In this document: one piece after another, positions 60,451-64,000 of the stretch | How positions within the stretch are numbered: the first letter of the stretch is position 1 | Layout of the letters: every line of letters starts with the position of its first letter | Assembly (NCBI RefSeq): GCF_017599385.1 | Contig: NZ_JAGFPK010000001.1 | Coordinates: 1,417,399 to 1,481,398, forward strand | From: Ciceribacter sp. L1K22 | Lineage (GTDB): Bacteria > Pseudomonadota > Alphaproteobacteria > Rhizobiales > Rhizobiaceae | Reading direction: 5' to 3' | DNA: 64,000 nucleotides | Translations under genes and position numbers: made by a program | Notes under the pieces: generated by a model | What the model saw: only the letters and a program-made list of their open reading frames with translations | Told to the model about the DNA's origin: nothing | Database searches by the model: none

Positions 60451-61951
60451 ATTGGAATGCTGTCTCGTAGAAGCTGCGAAGCTTGCGGGAGTGAAGCTTC
60501 TCCGTCGGCATTTCCGAGAGTTTCTGCAGGGCCCTGATGCCGATCTGCAAATGCTGGCTGACCTGTGTCTTGTAGAAGGCCGTCGCCATCCCCGGAAGTT
60601 TTAGCTCGCCGTGCAGCGGCTTGTCGGAGACGCAGAGCAGCGTGCCGTAGGGAACGCGGAACCGGAAGCCGTTGGCGGCGATGGTTGCCGATTCCATGTC
60701 GAGCGCGATGGCGCGCGCCTGGGAGAGACGCTTGACCGGTCCCCGCATGTCGCGCAGTTCCCAGTTGCGGTTGTCGATCGTCGCGACCGTGCCTGTGCGC
60801 ATGATCCGCTTGAGCTCGAAGCCCTCGTAGCCCGTGATTTCCTCAACCGCATCCTCAAGCGCGAGCTGCACTTCCGCAAGCGCCGGGATCGGCACCCAGA
60901 CCGGCAGGTCGTCGTCGAGCACGTGATCTTCCCGCATATAGGCGTGCGCCAGGACATAGTCGCCAAGCCGCTGGCTGTTGCGCAGGCCGGCGCAGTGGCC
61001 GAGCATGAGCCACGCATGCGGTCTGAGCACCGCGATGTGGTCGGTGATCGTCTTGGCGTTCGAAGGACCGACGCCGATATTGACCATGGTGATGCCGCCG
61101 TGGCCGCGCATCTTGAGGTGATAGGCCGGCATCTGCGGCAGGCGTCCGAGCGGCGCGCCGCTGTCAGGTGCGCTCGCGCCCGCCGGCGTGATGATGTTTC
61201 CGGGTTCGACGAATTCGGTGTAGCCACCGCCGCCTTCCGCCATCAGCTTGCGGGCATAGTTGCAGAATTCGTCGACATAGAACTGGTAGTTCGTGAACAG
61301 CACGAAATTCTGGAAATGCGCGGCGCTGGTCGCCGTGTAGTGCGACAATCGGGCCAGCGAATAGTCGATGCGCTGCGCGGTGAACGGCGCAAGCGGGTGC
61401 GGTTCGCCGGGACGCGGCTCGTATTCGCCGTTGGCGATCTCGTCATCCGTGACGGTCAGGTCCGGGGTATCGAACACGTCGCGCAACTGCATGTCGACGA
61501 GGCCGGTCGCCTCAGCCTCCACATGCGCGCCCTCGGCGAAGGCGAAATGAAGCGGGATCGGCGTTTCGGACTGTGACACGACCACGGGAACCTGATGGTT
61601 GCGCATCAGGTGGCCGAGCTGCTCGACAAGATAGTGGCGGAAAAGCTGGGGCCGGGTGACGGTGGTCGTATAGAGGCCGGGCGCGGTGACATGGCCGTAG
61701 GAAAGGCGGGTGTCGACATGGCCGAAACTCGTCGTTTCGATGCCGACTTGCGGGTAGAAGGCACGGTAGCGTCCGGTGACCGGTGCGCCCTTCGCCAGCG
61801 AGGAAAACGCATCGATCAGGAAGGTCGTATTGCGCTCGTAGAGGCTCGCAAGCGTTTCGACTGCGGCCTTCGGGTCATCGAAGACCTGAGGCTCGAACGG
61901 CTCGGGGCATATGAAATTGACGGGGGTGAGGGGAGAGATTCGCTTGTCCAT
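60449..61951 (-). CDS. amn: AMP nucleosidase
   Basis: A 500-residue cytoplasmic enzyme that hydrolyses AMP to adenine and ribose 5-phosphate. The N-terminal domain (1-180) is the AMP nucleosidase-specific region. The C-terminal phosphorylase-like fold holds GGITMVNIGVGPSNAKTITD and MLGHCAGLRNSQRLGDYVLA. The ATG at 61951 gives MDKRISPLTPVNFI, and length matches the bacterial family (about 485-500). It is monocistronic. Confidence 0.95.
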   Translation of the reverse strand: MDKRISPLTPVNFICPEPFEPQVFDDPKAAVETLASLYERNTTFLIDAFSSLAKGAPVTGRYRAFYPQVGIETTSFGHVDTRLSYGHVTAPGLYTTTVTRPQLFRHYLVEQLGHLMRNHQVPVVVSQSETPIPLHFAFAEGAHVEAEATGLVDMQLRDVFDTPDLTVTDDEIANGEYEPRPGEPHPLAPFTAQRIDYSLARLSHYTATSAAHFQNFVLFTNYQFYVDEFCNYARKLMAEGGGGYTEFVEPGNIITPAGASAPDSGAPLGRLPQMPAYHLKMRGHGGITMVNIGVGPSNAKTITDHIAVLRPHAWLMLGHCAGLRNSQRLGDYVLAHAYMREDHVLDDDLPVWVPIPALAEVQLALEDAVEEITGYEGFELKRIMRTGTVATIDNRNWELRDMRGPVKRLSQARAIALDMESATIAANGFRFRVPYGTLLCVSDKPLHGELKLPGMATAFYKTQVSQHLQIGIRALQKLSEMPTEKLHSRKLRSFYETAFQ

Positions 61952-62089
61952 GCGCCATTATATATGGAAGCTTTTGACAAGCAAACGACGGCTGAAAAGC
62001 GAAAAACGGCCGCCGAAGCGACCGTTTTCCCCTCCCGGAGCGATATGCGGCGACAGTTTCGCCCCGAAAGCCCTGAAAATCGCGAGGGC

Positions 62090-62266
62090 TCAGCTCATCG
62101 ACTGGCGCTGGAGGCTGACGAAGAGAACGAGGCCGGCGCCGCGCTTCTCCATCGCGATCACGTCGGACTTGGCGATGGCGAGGGCGGCGACCGGGCCGAG
62201 CATGATCCCGGCGAGCAGCAGGAGCCGGAGACTGGAGGCGGCGGCGGAGCGGATCGTTGCGGTCAT
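62090..62266 (-). CDS. Small exported or membrane protein, 58 aa
   Basis: The ATG at 62266 opens a 58-codon frame (MTATIRSAAASSLRLLLLAG, then IMLGPVAALAIAK). A hydrophobic N-terminal segment with a basic start looks like a signal peptide or single helix. AAGGAA lies about nine bases upstream. It is too short for most gene callers. It follows the next small frame (62295-62450) on the same strand by 28 bases, so they may form one unit. The function is unknown. Confidence 0.45.
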   Translation of the reverse strand: MTATIRSAAASSLRLLLLAGIMLGPVAALAIAKSDVIAMEKRGAGLVLFVSLQRQSMS

Positions 62267-62294
62267 CGTCTTGTTCCTTCGTCGGTCGTGTCGT

Positions 62295-62450
62295 TCACAG
62301 TGCCGCAAGGCACGAGAGCGATGATGTGAGCGGGCAGTGGACTGCAGCGGAAAGGCCGCGCGTCTCCCGGTTGACGAGGGCGGAGACCGTGAAGGCAAAG
62401 ATCGTCATCGTCAGCGTGAGGATCGTCAGTCGCCGTGCGATCTTTCCCAT
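62295..62450 (-). CDS. Small membrane protein, 51 aa
   Basis: The ATG at 62450 opens a 51-codon frame, MGKIARRLTILTLTMTIFAF then TVSALVNRETRG, ending LSCLAAL. A basic N-terminus precedes a hydrophobic helix and the C-terminal part has two Cys. GGGACGGG lies upstream. It is the first of two adjacent microproteins divergent from the dehalogenase-like gene. I know no homologue. Confidence 0.45.
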   Translation of the reverse strand: MGKIARRLTILTLTMTIFAFTVSALVNRETRGLSAAVHCPLTSSLSCLAAL

Positions 62451-62578
62451 GTTGCCCGTCCCGTCGTCGTTATCGGTGGATCGATGATGACGTTATGAAG
62501 GGTCCCGCCTGAACCTTCTCTGAGACGGGGGTTCATTTGGCGTTCAGGGTTGTTAACGGCCTCCCGGAGGCCGTCTCG

Positions 62579-62603
62579 GGAACGAAGATCAAGGCCGCCC
62601 GTT
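62579..62603 (+). promoter_or_regulatory. Putative EcfG/RpoE2 general-stress promoter
   Basis: GGAAC (62579-62583), a 16-base spacer, then CGTT (62600-62603). This fits the GGAAC-N16/17-CGTT consensus of the alphaproteobacterial general-stress sigma factor. It ends 30 bases before the dehalogenase-like start. A palindrome (ACGGCCTCC 62556-62564 / GGAGGCCGT 62566-62574) lies just upstream. Confidence 0.55.
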
Positions 62604-62633
62604 CATCGGTGGCAACGAAAGAGCCCGGGACGG

Positions 62634-63509
62634 ATGATGTTCGACACCTTCAAGCTGGAGATGATAGACCTTCCCGAGACGACTTTGCGTGTTCGCCATG
62701 GTGGGGCCGGTCCGCCGGTTCTCCTCCTTCACGGTCATCCACGGACGCATACGACGTGGTATCGGGTAGCACCCCTGTTGGCCGAAAGCTTCACGGTGAT
62801 CTGTCCGGATTTGCGCGGCTTCGGCATGTCGGCCAAACCCGATCCCGATGACGATCAAGCCTCCTCGAAGCGGGCAAAGGCGCGCGACTGCGTGGCGCTG
62901 ATGGAGCAACTGGGCTTTGAGCGCTTCAGCATCGCCGGTCACGACAGAGGCTGTTATACGGCCTTCCGCACGGCGATGGACCACCCGGATCGGGTGCAGA
63001 AGTTCGCGGCGCTCGACGGCGCTCCGATCTTGGACGCGCTCGAGCGCTGCGACGCCAAATTCGCGACCCTCTGGTGGCACTGGTTCTTCTACGCTCAGGT
63101 CGACAAGGCCGAGCGCGCGATCCTGGCCGATCCGGAACGCTGGTACGGCGGAAACGCGGAGGCCATGGGCGAGGAAAACTATCAGGATTTTCGCGCGGCG
63201 ACCCGCGATCCGTCAGTGGTTCGCGGGATGCTCGGCGACTACCGCGCCGGCCTTCGTGTCGATCCTCTCCATGATCAGGAAGACCGCCGGCTCGGACGGA
63301 AGATCCAGTGTCCCGTGCATGTGTTGTGGTCGCGCAGGGACGATCTGGAAGAGCTCTATGGCGATGTTCTCTCGATCTGGCGTCCCTGGGTCAAGGGCGA
63401 TCTGACCGGTACAGGTATCGATAGCGGCCACCACATGGCCGAGGAGGCGCCGGACTTACTCGCAGCGGAACTGTCGCGGTTTTTCGACTCCTCTGCCGAA
63501 GATCTCTGA
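62634..63509 (+). CDS. Alpha/beta-hydrolase, fluoroacetate-dehalogenase-like
   Basis: A 291-residue alpha/beta-hydrolase. The oxyanion-hole strand reads LLLHGHPRTHTTW, the nucleophile elbow GHDRG places Asp104 as nucleophile, Asp128 (ALDGAP) and His266/267 (DSGHHMAEEAP) complete the triad, and WWHWFF (147-152) contains the halide-pocket His149-Trp150. These positions coincide with those I remember for fluoroacetate dehalogenase. Arg105 of the carboxylate clamp is kept but the second Arg (position 108) is Tyr, so the substrate may differ. The ATG at 62634 is followed by a second at 62637. Confidence 0.88.
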   Translation: MMFDTFKLEMIDLPETTLRVRHGGAGPPVLLLHGHPRTHTTWYRVAPLLAESFTVICPDLRGFGMSAKPDPDDDQASSKRAKARDCVALMEQLGFERFSIAGHDRGCYTAFRTAMDHPDRVQKFAALDGAPILDALERCDAKFATLWWHWFFYAQVDKAERAILADPERWYGGNAEAMGEENYQDFRAATRDPSVVRGMLGDYRAGLRVDPLHDQEDRRLGRKIQCPVHVLWSRRDDLEELYGDVLSIWRPWVKGDLTGTGIDSGHHMAEEAPDLLAAELSRFFDSSAEDL

Positions 63510-63527
63510 TCACCGACATGGGCGACC

Positions 63528-63959
63528 CTAGTCGTGGTCGCTCACCAGCAGCCGCACGCTCCTGTCGACGACAAGGCGGACGCGGCCACGTTCGGGACGC
63601 TCGAGCCGAATATTCCCTCGCCGCTCGTCGAGGCGACGCGTCAGGAGAATGAGCCTCGTCTCCAGATTATCCTTGTAGTCCGGAAGAAGCAGCGATTGAT
63701 GACGACGGATTTCCTTGTTGAAGAAGTCCGTTGTGCCGCTTTCGGTGAACGCTTGGAGGAAGTGCCGGAAAAGCCGACCGGCCACGCCCCTGATCAGGTA
63801 TTCGTCGTTCAGAAACACGGACCCGTCGCGCGGATAGAACCGAACCCGCAAGGTGGGTGGGGTGGCTGCCGCAGCGGAATAGCTGCTGACGCGCCGTGGA
63901 AAAGGACGAGCAAGGGGGACGGGGTTCCCACGGGAGAACCAGAAATTTAAATCGAACAT
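63528..63959 (-). CDS. Hypothetical protein, possible winged-helix domain
   Basis: A 143-residue basic protein that I cannot place. Residues about 40-130 (VRFYPRDGSVFLNDEYLIRG, then FFNKEIRRHQSLLLPDYKDN, LETRLILLTRRLDERRGNIR and LERPERGRVRLV) have the spacing of an OmpR-like winged helix. The ATG at 63959 is preferred; an in-frame TTG at 63977 is the only longer option, since a stop lies just upstream of it. It is convergent with the dehalogenase-like gene across 18 bases. Confidence 0.55.
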   Translation of the reverse strand: MFDLNFWFSRGNPVPLARPFPRRVSSYSAAAATPPTLRVRFYPRDGSVFLNDEYLIRGVAGRLFRHFLQAFTESGTTDFFNKEIRRHQSLLLPDYKDNLETRLILLTRRLDERRGNIRLERPERGRVRLVVDRSVRLLVSDHD

Positions 63960-64000
63960 GACGTGAATCTCAATCAACCATGGCTATTTGAAGGGTGTTC

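Noticed and set aside
1..64000. tRNA or rRNA genes, integrases, transposases, phage genes
   Set aside because: I looked for cloverleaf-like GC-arm/TTC patterns, conserved rRNA segments and DDE or tyrosine-recombinase motifs and saw none I could support.

Overview
The window is GC-rich, densely coded alphaproteobacterial DNA and most likely comes from a member of the Rhizobiaceae (Rhizobium/Agrobacterium/Sinorhizobium/Shinella-like). The evidence is a fructose-uptake locus laid out like frcRBCAK of Sinorhizobium meliloti, a minCDE operon preceded by a full CtrA box, many DMT/EamA and MFS exporters paired with regulators, and two kinds of palindromic repeat typical of rhizobial genomes. A minCDE operon next to so many accessory transport and catabolism genes suggests a chromid or second chromosome, but that is inference. 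I see no rRNA, tRNA, CRISPR array, transposase or phage gene.

Layout. 1-8 kb: the 5' part of pepN, a soluble chemoreceptor-like protein with reversed domain order, two exporters, an orphan two-winged-helix-like protein and an atypical family-4-like uracil-DNA glycosylase. 8.1-11.4 kb: a large single-chain restriction-modification enzyme whose specificity region has foreign base composition and which carries two in-frame palindromic repeats. 11.4-16.3 kb: three paralogous two-helix membrane microproteins, an Hsp70-like ATPase and an AmpR/class D beta-lactamase pair. 16.3-22.7 kb: dehydrogenases, an exporter, a GlcD-like oxidoreductase and minCDE. 23-25.2 kb: a low-GC SIR2-TPR protein, the best candidate for an uncharacterised antiphage effector. 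25.4-37.8 kb: ETF-ubiquinone oxidoreductase, a VapBC pair, LtrA, exporters with regulators, an L,D-transpeptidase with a CtrA-like box, and an Lrp gene whose 3' end is duplicated around a ParDE cassette.

37.8-43.3 kb: the fructose locus, consisting of a ROK repressor and a RbsD/FucU mutarotase on one strand and the binding protein, permease, ATPase and kinase on the other, with an intercistronic terminator after the binding protein. 43.3-53.2 kb: a polyamine-type locus on both sides of a GntR regulator. It has a PotABCD-like ABC transporter with an intercistronic palindromic repeat, a hydantoin/Asp-Glu racemase and a two-domain GNAT protein in one run, plus a glutamine-synthetase-like (PuuA-like) ligase and a class III omega-aminotransferase.

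53.2-64 kb: an orphan antitoxin with a truncated PIN toxin remnant, an SDR, AraC, a Sel1-repeat protein, PadR-DUF2218 with a perfect palindromic operator, OsmC, LysR-aldo/keto reductase, AMP nucleosidase, two microproteins below usual gene-calling size, and a fluoroacetate-dehalogenase-like hydrolase behind a motif matching the general-stress (EcfG/RpoE2) promoter consensus. All calls come from reading the sequence and its translations; no database search was run.
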